From the NCBI RefSeq assembly GCF_014636775.1, contig NZ_BMEQ01000029.1, forward strand, positions 1 through 38,797: a DNA stretch of 38,797 nucleotides, given 5' to 3'. The stretch comes from Kocuria dechangensis (GTDB taxonomy: Bacteria > Actinomycetota > Actinomycetes > Actinomycetales > Micrococcaceae). Under the pieces are notes generated by a model. The model was given only the letters and a program-made list of their open reading frames with translations, did no database searches and was not told where the DNA came from. The position numbers were made by a program, and so were the translations under genes. Positions 18,712 to 25,935 of this stretch are shown here, piece after piece (position 1 is the stretch's first letter; every line of letters starts with the position of its first letter).

Positions 18712-20343
18712 GTGACCTCCCCGTTCACGAGGCTCTCCTGTGCCCTGGTTGCAGCAGTCACCCTGGCGACTGCTGTCGTCGGCCCGGCATCTGCCGCCCC
18801 CGAGCACGAGACCTCCACCCCCGACAGCAACTCCTCCATCATTTCCTCCAAAACCACCGGCGACTTCGTCTCCCAGACGCAGGAGGTCGACGGCGAGATC
18901 ATCTCCACCCTGACGGACAAGGACACCGGCGAGATCGCCGACGGCTCCAGCATCAGCGGAGCCTCTCTGGGCGAGTCGTTCAAGTCTCACCAGAGCGCTG
19001 GTGGCGCCGCATCTGCGGATGGGCTGGGCTCCATCGCCGCCTACACCAGCTGGCGTCCGGCAGGGATCCAGGGCACGGACGTCTCCAGCAACCAGGAGTT
19101 CGTCAACTGGAGCGAGGACTACAACGCCGGCGCACGCTTCACCTACGTGAAAGCCACCGAGAGCGCCAATGGCTGGAACAACCGGTTGAACCAGCCCGCC
19201 CGTGGCTACAAGTCCCCGACGTTCGCCGAGCAGTACGCCGGTGCCACCCAGGTCGGGATGATCCGCGGGGCCTACCACTTCGCCCACCCCGACGACACCT
19301 CCGGGGCCGTGCAGGCCGACTTCTTCGTCGACAACGGTGGCGGATGGACCGCTGACGGCAGGACGCTACCGGGCATGGTGGACCTGGAAGCCAGCGCCGG
19401 CCAGCCCTACTGCTACGGCCTGACGCCGACGCAGATGGTCACCTGGATCCGCGACTTCTCCAACCAGTACAAGAAGCGCACCGGGCGGGTGCCGGCGATC
19501 TATACGGGCGCCTACTGGTGGAACCAGTGCACCGGCAACTCCACGGCTTTCAGCGACCACCCGCTGCACCTGCCGGCCTACGAGACCCTCGCGCCGAACA
19601 AGTACCCCGCCGGCTGGACCCGCTACGACATCTGGCAGTACTCCGAGACCGGGCCCTTCCTCAAAGCCACCGGCGGCGGGGACTCCAACGTCTACGGCGG
19701 CACCGCGGCCCAGCTGGCGGACCTGGCGAAGAACAAGTACTACAAGCCCCTGGGCGGCACGGCCCCGGCCGGAACCCCGGCTCCGGCTCCAGCTCCGACT
19801 CCTGGTCCGTTCAAGGACGTGGCCTCCACCAACCAGTTCGCCACCGAGATCACCTGGGCCAAGAACAAGGGCGTCCTCAACGGCTGGACCGACGGCACCT
19901 TCCGCCCGCTGAACAACATCAACCGCGACGCCATGGCCGCGGCGATCTACCGCCTGGCCGGCTCCCCGGCCTACACCGCCCCGGCCACCTCGAAGTTCAC
20001 CGACGTCAAGCCCGGCCAGCAGTTCTTCAAGGAGATCCACTGGGCCGAGTCCAAGGGCTACCTCAAGGGCTGGAACGACGGCACCTTCCGGGCCACCACC
20101 CCGATCGCCCGTGACGCCACCGCCGCGCTGCTCTACCGCACGGCCGGCTCCCCGGCCTACACGACCCCGTCCACCTCCCCGTTCACGGACGTGTCCGTGG
20201 GCCAGCAGTTCTACAAGGAGATGGCGTGGCTGAAGTCCACCGGCATCTCCACCGGCTGGAACGACGGCACCTTCCGGGAGCTCAACCCCACGGCCCGCGA
20301 CGCGATGGCCGCCTTCCTGCACCGCTTCGACGCTCGCTACTGA
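18712..20343 (+). CDS. Exported GH25 muramidase with three SLH domains
   Basis: A GTG start with AAGGAC 8 nt upstream encodes 543 residues. A signal peptide (about 1-28, ending ASA) precedes a Ser/Thr/Asp-rich spacer. A glycoside hydrolase family 25 (lysozyme) domain spans about 117-335: GTDVSS with D123, FTYVKATES, GAYHFAHP and MVDLEASAG with D224 and E226, matching the family's catalytic Asp/Glu positions. A Pro/Ala/Gly linker leads to three S-layer-homology repeats (about 367-543), each with the W/F-x-D-G-T-F-R signature (NGWTDGTFRP, KGWNDGTFRA, TGWNDGTFRE). It should be exported, anchored to cell-wall polymer and cut peptidoglycan. On a transfer element this would suit local wall opening or surface remodelling. 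It is paired with the CAP-SLH gene downstream. Confidence 0.92.
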   Translation: MTSPFTRLSCALVAAVTLATAVVGPASAAPEHETSTPDSNSSIISSKTTGDFVSQTQEVDGEIISTLTDKDTGEIADGSSISGASLGESFKSHQSAGGAASADGLGSIAAYTSWRPAGIQGTDVSSNQEFVNWSEDYNAGARFTYVKATESANGWNNRLNQPARGYKSPTFAEQYAGATQVGMIRGAYHFAHPDDTSGAVQADFFVDNGGGWTADGRTLPGMVDLEASAGQPYCYGLTPTQMVTWIRDFSNQYKKRTGRVPAIYTGAYWWNQCTGNSTAFSDHPLHLPAYETLAPNKYPAGWTRYDIWQYSETGPFLKATGGGDSNVYGGTAAQLADLAKNKYYKPLGGTAPAGTPAPAPAPTPGPFKDVASTNQFATEITWAKNKGVLNGWTDGTFRPLNNINRDAMAAAIYRLAGSPAYTAPATSKFTDVKPGQQFFKEIHWAESKGYLKGWNDGTFRATTPIARDATAALLYRTAGSPAYTTPSTSPFTDVSVGQQFYKEMAWLKSTGISTGWNDGTFRELNPTARDAMAAFLHRFDARY

Positions 20344-20365
20344 CGAGCGCACCTCACCTCTTTCC

Positions 20366-20404
20366 GCGTGGCCCGCTGACGCCCTCGTGCGCAGCGGGCC
20401 ACGC
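20366..20404. terminator. Terminator between the two SLH genes
   Basis: A perfect 13-bp stem (GCGTGGCCCGCTG / CAGCGGGCCACGC) encloses a 13-nt loop, 22 nt after the stop at 20343. The next gene therefore probably has its own promoter or depends on read-through. Confidence 0.85.
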
Positions 20405-20433
20405 GCCCTCCCCGCAGAAAAGACCACGAACCC

Positions 20434-21657
20434 ATGCAGAAGCACGCCCCCAAGCACCGTGCCATCGGCAGAAACACCCACCGGCCCGTGCTCACCGTTG
20501 CCACCGCCACTGCCCTGACCTTCGGCAGCCTGTTCGCCATGGCCCCGGCCCAGGCTGCCGCCTCCGACGTCGTCACCATGCCGGCCGCCACCCGTACGGC
20601 GGCCGCCCAGGAGATGCTCGACCTGATCAATGCCCACCGTGCCTCCAAGGGCCTGGCGCCGGTGAAGTACTCCGCGACCCTCTCCGGCATCGCCCAGGGC
20701 CAGTCCGACCGGCTGGTGCGCGATGAGGTCATCGACCACACCACCACGTTCATGACCGATCCCCGGGCCGCCGGGTGGGACGCGGTGGGGGAGATCCACG
20801 CGATCTCCTGGCGTCACTCCGTCCCCGATCTGGTGAACTGGTGGAAGTCCTCCAGCGCGCACAACAAGGTGATGACCGACCCGAAGATGGAGGTCATCGG
20901 CATCGGCCTGACCTACGTCGACGGTTCCCTGGCCGGGGACGGCTCCGGGTGGCGGCTGGTCGGTACGGTTGCCTCCTACGGCTACCCCGACGGCAAGGGC
21001 CCGGCCGATGCCTCCACCAGGGTCACCGCCCCGACCACCGGGCCCTTGCCGGCTCCCGCGCCCGCCCCGGCACCACCGGCACCAACGCCGGCTCCTGCAC
21101 CGTCACCCACGCCCCTGCCCGCCGGTCCGTACCGGGATGTGGCCGCCGGGCACCAGTTCGCCGCGGAGATCACCTGGGTGCGCGACCGCGGCTACCTCAA
21201 CGGCTGGTCCGACGGCACCTTCCGCCCCGACCTGCCGATCGAACGCGCCGCGATGGCGGCGGTGATGTACCGGATGGCCGGCTCTCCGGCCTACACCGCC
21301 CCGTCCGCCTCCGCCTACCTCGACCTCGCCCCGGGGGACCCGTTCTATAAGGAGGTCCACTGGGCCCGAGACTCCGGCCTGCTCAACGGCTGGAACGACG
21401 GCACCTTCCGGCCCACCGCCCCGATCGCCCGCGACGCCACCGCGGCCCTGCTCTACCGGGCCGCCGGTGCCCCGGGCTACAGCGCACCTGGCGTCTCCCC
21501 GTTCACCGATGTGGCCACCGGCAACCGGTTCTACAAAGAGATGGCCTGGATGCGAGCCGAGGGCATTTCCACCGGCTGGGCCGACGGTAGTTTCCGACCG
21601 GTGTCCACCACCAACCGCGACGCGATGGCGGCGTTCCTCTACCGCTTCACGAATTAG
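20434..21657 (+). CDS. Exported CAP-domain protein with three SLH domains
   Basis: A 407-residue exported protein. The long signal peptide (about 1-42) has a basic N-region and ends MAPAQA. Residues ~55-190 form a CAP (SCP/PR-1-like) domain, recognisable from AQEMLDLINAHRASKGLAPV, the internal SDRLV and VGEIHAISW region and NWWKSSSAHNKVMTDPKMEV. A Pro/Ala linker (about 205-230) leads to three SLH repeats (about 233-405) with the W-x-DGTFRP signature, close in sequence to those of the preceding GH25 protein. The pair probably arose by sharing the SLH module. Bacterial CAP proteins are extracellular with poorly defined activity. The start is the ATG at 20434, preceded by weak AGAAAAGACC. Confidence 0.9.
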   Translation: MQKHAPKHRAIGRNTHRPVLTVATATALTFGSLFAMAPAQAAASDVVTMPAATRTAAAQEMLDLINAHRASKGLAPVKYSATLSGIAQGQSDRLVRDEVIDHTTTFMTDPRAAGWDAVGEIHAISWRHSVPDLVNWWKSSSAHNKVMTDPKMEVIGIGLTYVDGSLAGDGSGWRLVGTVASYGYPDGKGPADASTRVTAPTTGPLPAPAPAPAPPAPTPAPAPSPTPLPAGPYRDVAAGHQFAAEITWVRDRGYLNGWSDGTFRPDLPIERAAMAAVMYRMAGSPAYTAPSASAYLDLAPGDPFYKEVHWARDSGLLNGWNDGTFRPTAPIARDATAALLYRAAGAPGYSAPGVSPFTDVATGNRFYKEMAWMRAEGISTGWADGSFRPVSTTNRDAMAAFLYRFTN

Positions 21658-21666
21658 CGGCACCTG

Positions 21667-21720
21667 CCACCGGCGGGCCCACGGCACTGGCCACCGGCGG
21701 GCCCACGGCACTGGCCACCA
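21667..21720. repeat. 24-bp direct tandem repeat after the CAP-SLH gene
   Basis: The unit starting CCACCGGCGGGCCCACGGCA and ending CTGG occurs exactly at 21667-21690 and 21691-21714, with CCACCA beginning a third. Each contains complementary words (GGGCCC; CCACGG with downstream CCGTGG), so pairing with the sequence near 21728 is possible. It lies just after a stop codon and may be part of a complex terminator. Confidence 0.85.
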
Positions 21721-21746
21721 CGGCCGCACCGTGGGTCCGCAGCACG

Positions 21747-21763
21747 GGGTTTTCGTAAAACCC
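21747..21763. terminator. Hairpin GGGTTTT-CGT-AAAACCC
   Basis: A perfect 7-bp stem with a 3-nt loop, plus an adjacent CGGTTCACCG hairpin, in the gap between the plus-strand CAP-SLH gene and the convergent ThuA-like gene. Its position suits termination from either side. Confidence 0.6.
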
Positions 21764-21798
21764 GGTTCACCGGGACCGAAACCGGCGTGCCGTTCGTA

Positions 21799-22560
21799 CT
21801 ACATTGCCGAGGGGTCAGTGGTGAACCAGCCTCGGGCAGAGTGCTTCACCTCGGGCATTGAACGGGGCGCCTCCGGTTGGGCGACCCAGTCGACTCCGTT
21901 GGCCAGAACCCTCTGCACTTGCGGGTGGTGATACACCGGGTACTCCTGATCGCCCGGGCTGAAGTAGAAGATCCTGCCCTTGCCCCGCGAAAAGGTGACG
22001 CCCGATCGAAACACTTCGCCGCCCTCGAAGGAACTGATGAAGATGAGGTCATCGGGCTCCGGGATGTCGAACACCTCCCCATACATCTCCTGCTGCGGAA
22101 TGACGATGGGGTTCTCCACACCGGCCGCCACGGGGTGGGACGGCTTCACCGTCCACACCAGTTCCCGCTCGCCGTCGTTGCGCCAGGTGAGCGAGCAACT
22201 CGTGCCCAGGAGCTTGGTGAAGATCTTGGCGAGGTGCCCCGAGTGGAGAACCACAAGCCCCATGCCGGCAAGGACGTGCCGGTGAACGCGTTCGACGACC
22301 TCGTCGCTGACCTCTCCGTGCGCCTTGTGCCCCCACCACAGAAGCACATCGGTGTTGGCGAGCCGCTCCTCGCTGAGGCCGTGCTCCTCATCGGCGAGGG
22401 TTGCCGTCGTGACCTCCGCGGCCGGAAAGAAACGCCTGAGGGAGCCCGCGAGGGCACCGTGAATGCCCTCGGGATACATCTGGGCCATGGTCGTCGGCTG
22501 GTTCTGCGCTTCGTGCACCCCCTCGTTCCACACCAGAATGCCCAGTCTTGTATCAAACAT
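21799..22560 (-). CDS. ThuA-like protein (trehalose-utilisation family)
   Basis: The 253-residue protein is a convincing ThuA-family (glutamine-amidotransferase-like fold) member. It has an N-terminal strand ([16 protein letters not shown]), then [60 protein letters not shown] and the family-typical [20 protein letters not shown] near the C-terminus. Length is normal for the family. The role is probably in sugar metabolism with uncertain chemistry. The start at 22560 has GAGGG about 8 nt upstream. It has no neighbours from a sugar operon and stands alone on the minus strand between two blocks of plus-strand element genes, so it looks like acquired chromosomal cargo. Confidence 0.88.
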   Translation of the reverse strand: MFDTRLGILVWNEGVHEAQNQPTTMAQMYPEGIHGALAGSLRRFFPAAEVTTATLADEEHGLSEERLANTDVLLWWGHKAHGEVSDEVVERVHRHVLAGMGLVVLHSGHLAKIFTKLLGTSCSLTWRNDGERELVWTVKPSHPVAAGVENPIVIPQQEMYGEVFDIPEPDDLIFISSFEGGEVFRSGVTFSRGKGRIFYFSPGDQEYPVYHHPQVQRVLANGVDWVAQPEAPRSMPEVKHSARGWFTTDPSAM

Positions 22561-23023
22561 TGTCAGGCCCTCACTTCGGTCGACTCAAAGGCAGGCTTGC
22601 AGCGACCGCGCCGTTCAGTGGCTGCCGGCCGCGCTCCTGATTTTTTCGGCGAACCCAGGAAAGGTCCAGCCCTTCCGCGTCGTGCAAAATCAAAAGAGGG
22701 GCGCGTGCTTCGGCCACCCGGCGCCCGCGCCAGGGGCGATCGGGGAGTTCAACAGCACAGCGAAGCTCGGGCCGGCGGCGGGTTGCCTGTCATATGAGAA
22801 AGAGAGCTGCGGGGCTACATGCCCACGGCATCACGGCACACTCCGCTGCTTTGTTCCGCACCGAGATCCTGGATGGGGCCGATCGGTCGCTCCGCCAGGC
22901 TCCGAGCGAGGCAGAAGGATCAGCCATGATGAAGACCGGCCGTTTGGATTCCTCCGATCAGCCAGCCTTCGTCGTCACCTCGTGGATTTCGCGAACAGAA
23001 TCGAGTGAGTTCTGCGCAAATCG
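22561..23023. other. 460-bp stretch without a recognisable gene
   Basis: Open frames cross this stretch but their peptides have no coherent composition or ribosome site, except AAGGA before an ATG pair at 22926 whose frame runs on in an unlikely way through the next gene. The base composition is slightly less GC-rich than flanking DNA. It may be a remnant brought in with the ThuA-like gene. The end contains TGGATTTCGCGAA upstream of the box at 23024. Confidence 0.5.
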
Positions 23024-23033
23024 CCGCACACAT
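23024..23033 (+). promoter_or_regulatory. CCGCACACAT box, N7 to ATG at 23041
   Basis: CCGCACACAT, then AGAGACC, then ATG. Upstream is GTTCTGCGCAAATCG and, further out, ATTTCGCGAA, recalling the palindrome near the boxes at 6443/6468. Confidence 0.7.
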
Positions 23034-23040
23034 AGAGACC

Positions 23041-23268
23041 ATGACGACCACCGCAGCGCTTTCCGCCCCGTTCGCCACCGCCACCGAGCCCGACCGGCAG
23101 TTCGGGGTGGCCTGGGTGGACGAGACCGGCACCCCTTGCACCACCTACCGACCCCAGGAGTCCGGGCGTGCCGCCTTCGCCGGCCACCTCGCCTCCCGCC
23201 CCGGCACCCGCATCGAGGCGACCTTCACCCTCACCCGAACCCGCGGGCGCCGTCGGCACTCCGCGTGA
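23041..23268 (+). CDS. Small hypothetical protein (75 aa), short relative of the GW/WEE family
   Basis: The ATG is set by the 7-nt spacing from the box. The protein has 75 residues: a Thr/Ala-rich N-terminus, then QFGVAWVDETGTPCTTYRPQ and GTRIEATFTLTRTRGRRRH. The order 'G-V-x-W ... T-T-[YH]-R-P ... A-x(5-8)-L ... G-T-x(0-2)-[IV]' parallels the first part of the next large gene (YGVGWTQTF... ATTHRPDPATAAAI), so it is probably a shortened member of the same family. It is soluble and basic at the C-terminus. Function unknown. Confidence 0.65.
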   Translation: MTTTAALSAPFATATEPDRQFGVAWVDETGTPCTTYRPQESGRAAFAGHLASRPGTRIEATFTLTRTRGRRRHSA

Positions 23269-23271
23269 GCT

Positions 23272-23281
23272 CCGCACACAT
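23272..23281 (+). promoter_or_regulatory. CCGCACACAT box, N7 to ATG at 23289
   Basis: The box starts 4 nt after the preceding stop codon; seven bases GGAGCCC separate it from ATG. Confidence 0.65.
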
Positions 23282-23288
23282 GGAGCCC

Positions 23289-23420
23289 ATGAGCACCTTC
23301 ACCCCGCGCGAGCGCACAGCCCAGACTGACCCTAAGGCGCCTCTGCCCCCTACGATCGCCGCCCTGTCGGTCTCCCGAGGCTGGATCGCCCTCCGGCACC
23401 TGGCCGCCGGCGGCCGTTGA
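23289..23420 (+). CDS. Small hypothetical protein (43 aa)
   Basis: MSTFTPRERTAQTDPKAPLP continues to PTIAALSVSRGWIALRHLAA and GGR. The start is supported only by the box with 7-nt spacing. The stop is followed 10 nt later by the next box. The peptide is basic with no membrane segment. SRGWIALRHL may echo the A-x-R-G-W entry motif of the neighbouring family, so this could be a truncated relic. Confidence 0.45.
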   Translation: MSTFTPRERTAQTDPKAPLPPTIAALSVSRGWIALRHLAAGGR

Positions 23421-23429
23421 ACTGCGCCG

Positions 23430-23439
23430 CCGCACACAT
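23430..23439 (+). promoter_or_regulatory. CCGCACACAT box, N7 to ATG at 23447
   Basis: The box is preceded by GTTGAACTGCGCCG and followed by AGAAACC and ATG. No Shine-Dalgarno-like sequence is at normal distance. Confidence 0.7.
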
Positions 23440-23446
23440 AGAAACC

Positions 23447-24655
23447 ATGACCACGTTCTCCGAAGCCGACCACCCCCGCGGTGAGTCCGGGAAGTTCACG
23501 CACAAGGCCCACGAGGAGTCCGGTGTGACCCTGCCCGCGCCCGCCGGCTCCGCCCAGCTGGACCCGATGACCTGGCTGCCGGCGCCCAAGCCCTACGGCG
23601 TCGGATGGACACAGACCTTCTCGCACGAGGACGAGGACGACGGGTCCTACGCCACGACCCACCGCCCCGACCCCGCCACGGCTGCCGCGATCCGGCAGCT
23701 GCTCGATGTGCCCGGCACGGCACCGGTGCGCATCGAACGCACCCACAACGCCGACAACGACGGGTGGCACGGCGACCACGACTCCGTGGAACTCACCGCA
23801 GGCAAGAAGGAGCTCACCCTCGAGGACGACCACGGCATGGGCGACCCCGAGCGGCGTCTGATGACCTGGCTGTCCTACCGGCAGCCCCCACCGGTAGCGC
23901 AGCAGGCCCAGCTGCTCGCCGCGGCCGGGGCTGGCGGTGCCGTCGCCACCCTGCGTGCCGACCCGCTGGCGGCCAAGGAGCCGAAGTGGAACGGCGCCAC
24001 CGTCACCGTGCTCGGCGTGGAGGACGACGAGCTGCTGATCGCACCGGCCACCCCGCGCACCAAGGCCAGGTACGGCAGGGGGCCGCTGCCCGACCGCATC
24101 CCGCTCACCCACATCGGCGCCCTGGATCGTGCCCACGCGGTGGAGCGCAACCCATCGCTGTCCTGGTCCAAGGGCTACAGCAGCGAAGACGTCGTGCGGG
24201 AGGTCACCGCCGACGTCTTCACGAAGATGCAGCAGCGCGCGGCCCTGATCCCGGTCGAGGAGCGCACCATCCGCACCCGCTTCTTCGAGTCCGACCTCAA
24301 GCACGGGCTGGTCCCCGACACCACCACCAAGGATCGCACCGGGGAAGTCGCCCACTACGGCTCCATCGACCCGGCGACCTTCGACCTGCACTCCGAGCAA
24401 GGCCGCTGGATCCGCCAGATCCACATGACCGGCACCAACGAGATCCCCAGCCGGATCAGCCAGCTTGTCGGTCGCCTGGACCACGACCCCACCGAGGCCG
24501 ACGTCGAACAGATCGCCGAGGCCCTAGCCGACAACGACCGCCGGACCCAGGACTACTACGACGCCCAGCCTGGCCGGGTGGCCCGCATCCCACGTCCGAC
24601 CCGGGACGAGTACGCCGGCTACGCCCGCCGGACCATCACCGGGTACAACTCCTGA
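23447..24655 (+). CDS. HPR-signature protein, 402 aa, with GW-type domain
   Basis: It opens with MTTFSEADHPRGESGKFTHK, the N-terminal signature shared with five other proteins in this window. Next comes a region related to the GW/WEE family (about residues 40-125: YGVGWTQTFSHEDEDDGSYA; TAAAIRQLLDVPGTAPVRIE). The C-terminal two-thirds (about 145-402) are unique, helical and charged, with FHE-like segments absent and a conspicuous FFESDLKHGLVPDTTTKDRT, then HMTGTNEIPSRISQLVGRLD. The last residues are YAGYARRTITGYNS. There is no signal peptide or membrane segment. Function is unknown; the shared head with a variable tail suggests a delivery or docking tag followed by an effector region, which is inference. 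Confidence 0.75.
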   Translation: MTTFSEADHPRGESGKFTHKAHEESGVTLPAPAGSAQLDPMTWLPAPKPYGVGWTQTFSHEDEDDGSYATTHRPDPATAAAIRQLLDVPGTAPVRIERTHNADNDGWHGDHDSVELTAGKKELTLEDDHGMGDPERRLMTWLSYRQPPPVAQQAQLLAAAGAGGAVATLRADPLAAKEPKWNGATVTVLGVEDDELLIAPATPRTKARYGRGPLPDRIPLTHIGALDRAHAVERNPSLSWSKGYSSEDVVREVTADVFTKMQQRAALIPVEERTIRTRFFESDLKHGLVPDTTTKDRTGEVAHYGSIDPATFDLHSEQGRWIRQIHMTGTNEIPSRISQLVGRLDHDPTEADVEQIAEALADNDRRTQDYYDAQPGRVARIPRPTRDEYAGYARRTITGYNS

Positions 24656-24690
24656 ACCGCCCACCCCTCCCACCCCGAAGGACCCCCGCC

Positions 24691-24861
24691 GTGGAACTTC
24701 CCCTTGTTGAAGCTTTGCACGCCCTCACCGGCATCGCCGCCGTGCTGTGGCTGGCCCACCAGACCGACACACTGATGCAGGCCCGCCGCGTCGCGGCGCT
24801 CGCATCCACCCGCACCGACGACACCGAGGTGCTGAACCTTCCTGCCACCATCGCCGCCTGA
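24691..24861 (+). CDS. Small hypothetical protein (56 aa)
   Basis: A GTG start (MELPLVEALHALTGIAAVLW) has GAAGGA about 8 nt upstream. The N-terminal half is hydrophobic enough for one membrane segment (LHALTGIAAVLWLAH). The rest is hydrophilic (RRVAALASTRTDDTEVLNLP). It directly precedes two other small membrane proteins, with short gaps that suggest an operon. Not recognised. Confidence 0.6.
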   Translation: MELPLVEALHALTGIAAVLWLAHQTDTLMQARRVAALASTRTDDTEVLNLPATIAA

Positions 24862-24882
24862 ACCCCGAGGAGAAGACCGCCC

Positions 24883-25218
24883 ATGGAGCTGACCGGACCC
24901 GTCATAGCCGTCATCGTCGTCTCGCTGGCCATTACGGTGTTCGCGATGACCTACGACTGGATCTCTGCCCGCTACCGGGCTCGCCTGATCCGGCGCATCC
25001 AGCTCGCCCCGCCCGAGCAGATCGCCGTCTGGTCCGACCGCCGTCGCCGCTGGATCGCCCACGCCTTGGAGGTCGAGCGCGACGCGGTGGAGTTCCACCA
25101 CGAACAGGCCGCGGCAGGGGAAAAAGCAGACGCTGCCCGGCGCATCAGACTGGCACGGCTGGACGAGGCGGCCGCCAAGCTGGCCGGCGCTCCGGCAACC
25201 GAGCCGGTCCACGCCTGA
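24883..25218 (+). CDS. Small membrane-anchored protein, paralog A (111 aa)
   Basis: An ATG with GAGGAG about 11 nt upstream encodes 111 residues. A single N-terminal membrane segment (about 5-25, GPVIAVIVVSLAITVFAMTY) is followed by a basic, strongly helical cytoplasmic tail (RYRARLIRRIQLAPPEQIAV, then WSDRRRRWIAHALEVERDAV and a coiled-coil-like AARRIRLARLDEAAAKLAGA). The core A/T-P-x-E-x-I-A-x-W is shared with paralogs at 25278 and 25607. Function unknown; the layout suits a membrane adaptor. Confidence 0.7.
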   Translation: MELTGPVIAVIVVSLAITVFAMTYDWISARYRARLIRRIQLAPPEQIAVWSDRRRRWIAHALEVERDAVEFHHEQAAAGEKADAARRIRLARLDEAAAKLAGAPATEPVHA

Positions 25219-25231
25219 ACCCTGCCGCCCT

Positions 25232-25241
25232 CCGCACACAT
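25232..25241 (+). promoter_or_regulatory. CCGCACACAT box ahead of 25278
   Basis: The box begins 13 nt after the stop at 25218. The next start is 36 nt away with a GGAG ribosome site, so the transcript would be leadered here. Confidence 0.55.
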
Positions 25242-25277
25242 GAGGGCCACCACACCACCATCCTGGAGTCACCTGCC

Positions 25278-25610
25278 ATGAAGCTGCTGCTCGCCACTCT
25301 CGTCATCGTCGCCATCTTCGTCTTCGTGGTGGTGCGCATGAACCGCGACGCCGCTGCACGCGGCCAGGCCGCGGTCGCCGAGGTGGAATCCACCCCTGCT
25401 GAGACGATTGCGACCTGGCCGGAGGCGAAGCTGCGCCGCACCGCGCAGCTGCTGAAGACCCGTCGCACCCTGCTGGGCATCCGGCACGGTGCAGAGGGGC
25501 AGACGCGGCTGGCCGCCGGCCGCATCGGCCGGGACCTGGAGCGGGCGGGCGCCGCCGAGCTGAAGCTCGTCGAGGCCGACCGGGCAGCCGCCGGACATGG
25601 TGAACGATGA
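25278..25610 (+). CDS. Small membrane-anchored protein, paralog B (110 aa)
   Basis: The layout is the same as 24883-25218. MKLLLATLVIVAIFVFVVVR is the membrane segment, followed by a charged helical tail with VESTPAETIATWPEAKLRRT and TRLAAGRIGRDLERAGAAEL. The start has CTGGAG about 10 nt upstream. Its stop overlaps the start of the frameshifted gene at 25607 (ATGA), so the two were translationally coupled. Paralogy with 24883 is judged from the shared order membrane helix, P-x-E-x-I-A-x-W, amphipathic helix. Confidence 0.7.
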   Translation: MKLLLATLVIVAIFVFVVVRMNRDAAARGQAAVAEVESTPAETIATWPEAKLRRTAQLLKTRRTLLGIRHGAEGQTRLAAGRIGRDLERAGAAELKLVEADRAAAGHGER

Positions 25611-25893
25611 GGGAGCCCCCCAAAAACCGCGCCGCTGAGCGCACCTCCCTGATGGAGCGGATCGAGCAGGCTACCTTGGCCGAGCTTGCCGCCTGGGACC
25701 TGGGAACCCTCGAACACGCCACGAAGTCCTGTCCCAAGAGCGCTCCGTGTACCAGACCGTCTACGTGGCGGCTCGGGATGCCGGACGACTCGACGAGGAG
25801 ACCGAGTTCGATCTGGACACCGTGATCAACCAAGTCACGGCTGCCGAAGAGAAGCTCGTCCTCGCCACCAGCCTCGGCGCCGACAACGTCTGA
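25607..25893 (+). pseudogene. Frameshifted soluble paralog of the A/B membrane proteins
   Basis: The ATG overlaps the previous stop. The first frame reads MREPPKNRAAERTSLMERIE, then QATLAELAAWDLGTLEHA, matching the P-x-E-x-I-A-x-W region of paralogs A and B but without a membrane segment. Just after EHA (about 25722-25730) the sensible peptide moves to another frame: HEVLSQERSVYQTVYVAARD, then GRLDEETEFDLDTVINQVTA, ending SLGADNV at 25893. In the original frame the peptide turns Ser/Pro-rich and stops at 25825. The intact protein would have about 95 residues. No slippery heptamer is evident, so a mutation or sequencing error is likelier than programmed shifting. Confidence 0.6.
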
Positions 25894-25935
25894 CATTGTG
25901 ACCACTTACCCCACTGCACCCCCGGAGGACTCTGC

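Noticed and set aside
19366-20862. Long minus-strand frame opposite the SLH genes
   Set aside because: It spans two plus-strand genes and their terminator and mirrors the SLH repeats; low-complexity Gly/Val/Arg composition.
22794-23420. A plus-strand frame covering 22794-23420
   Set aside because: It runs through the box-defined small gene at 23041 in a different frame; its His/Arg-rich middle is typical of a shadow. Only its last 43 codons (from 23289) have independent start evidence.
23605-24861. 418-codon frame alongside the 402-aa HPR-signature gene
   Set aside because: Arg/His/Pro-rich shadow; only its last part (24691-24861) coincides with a plausible separate small gene with its own ribosome site.
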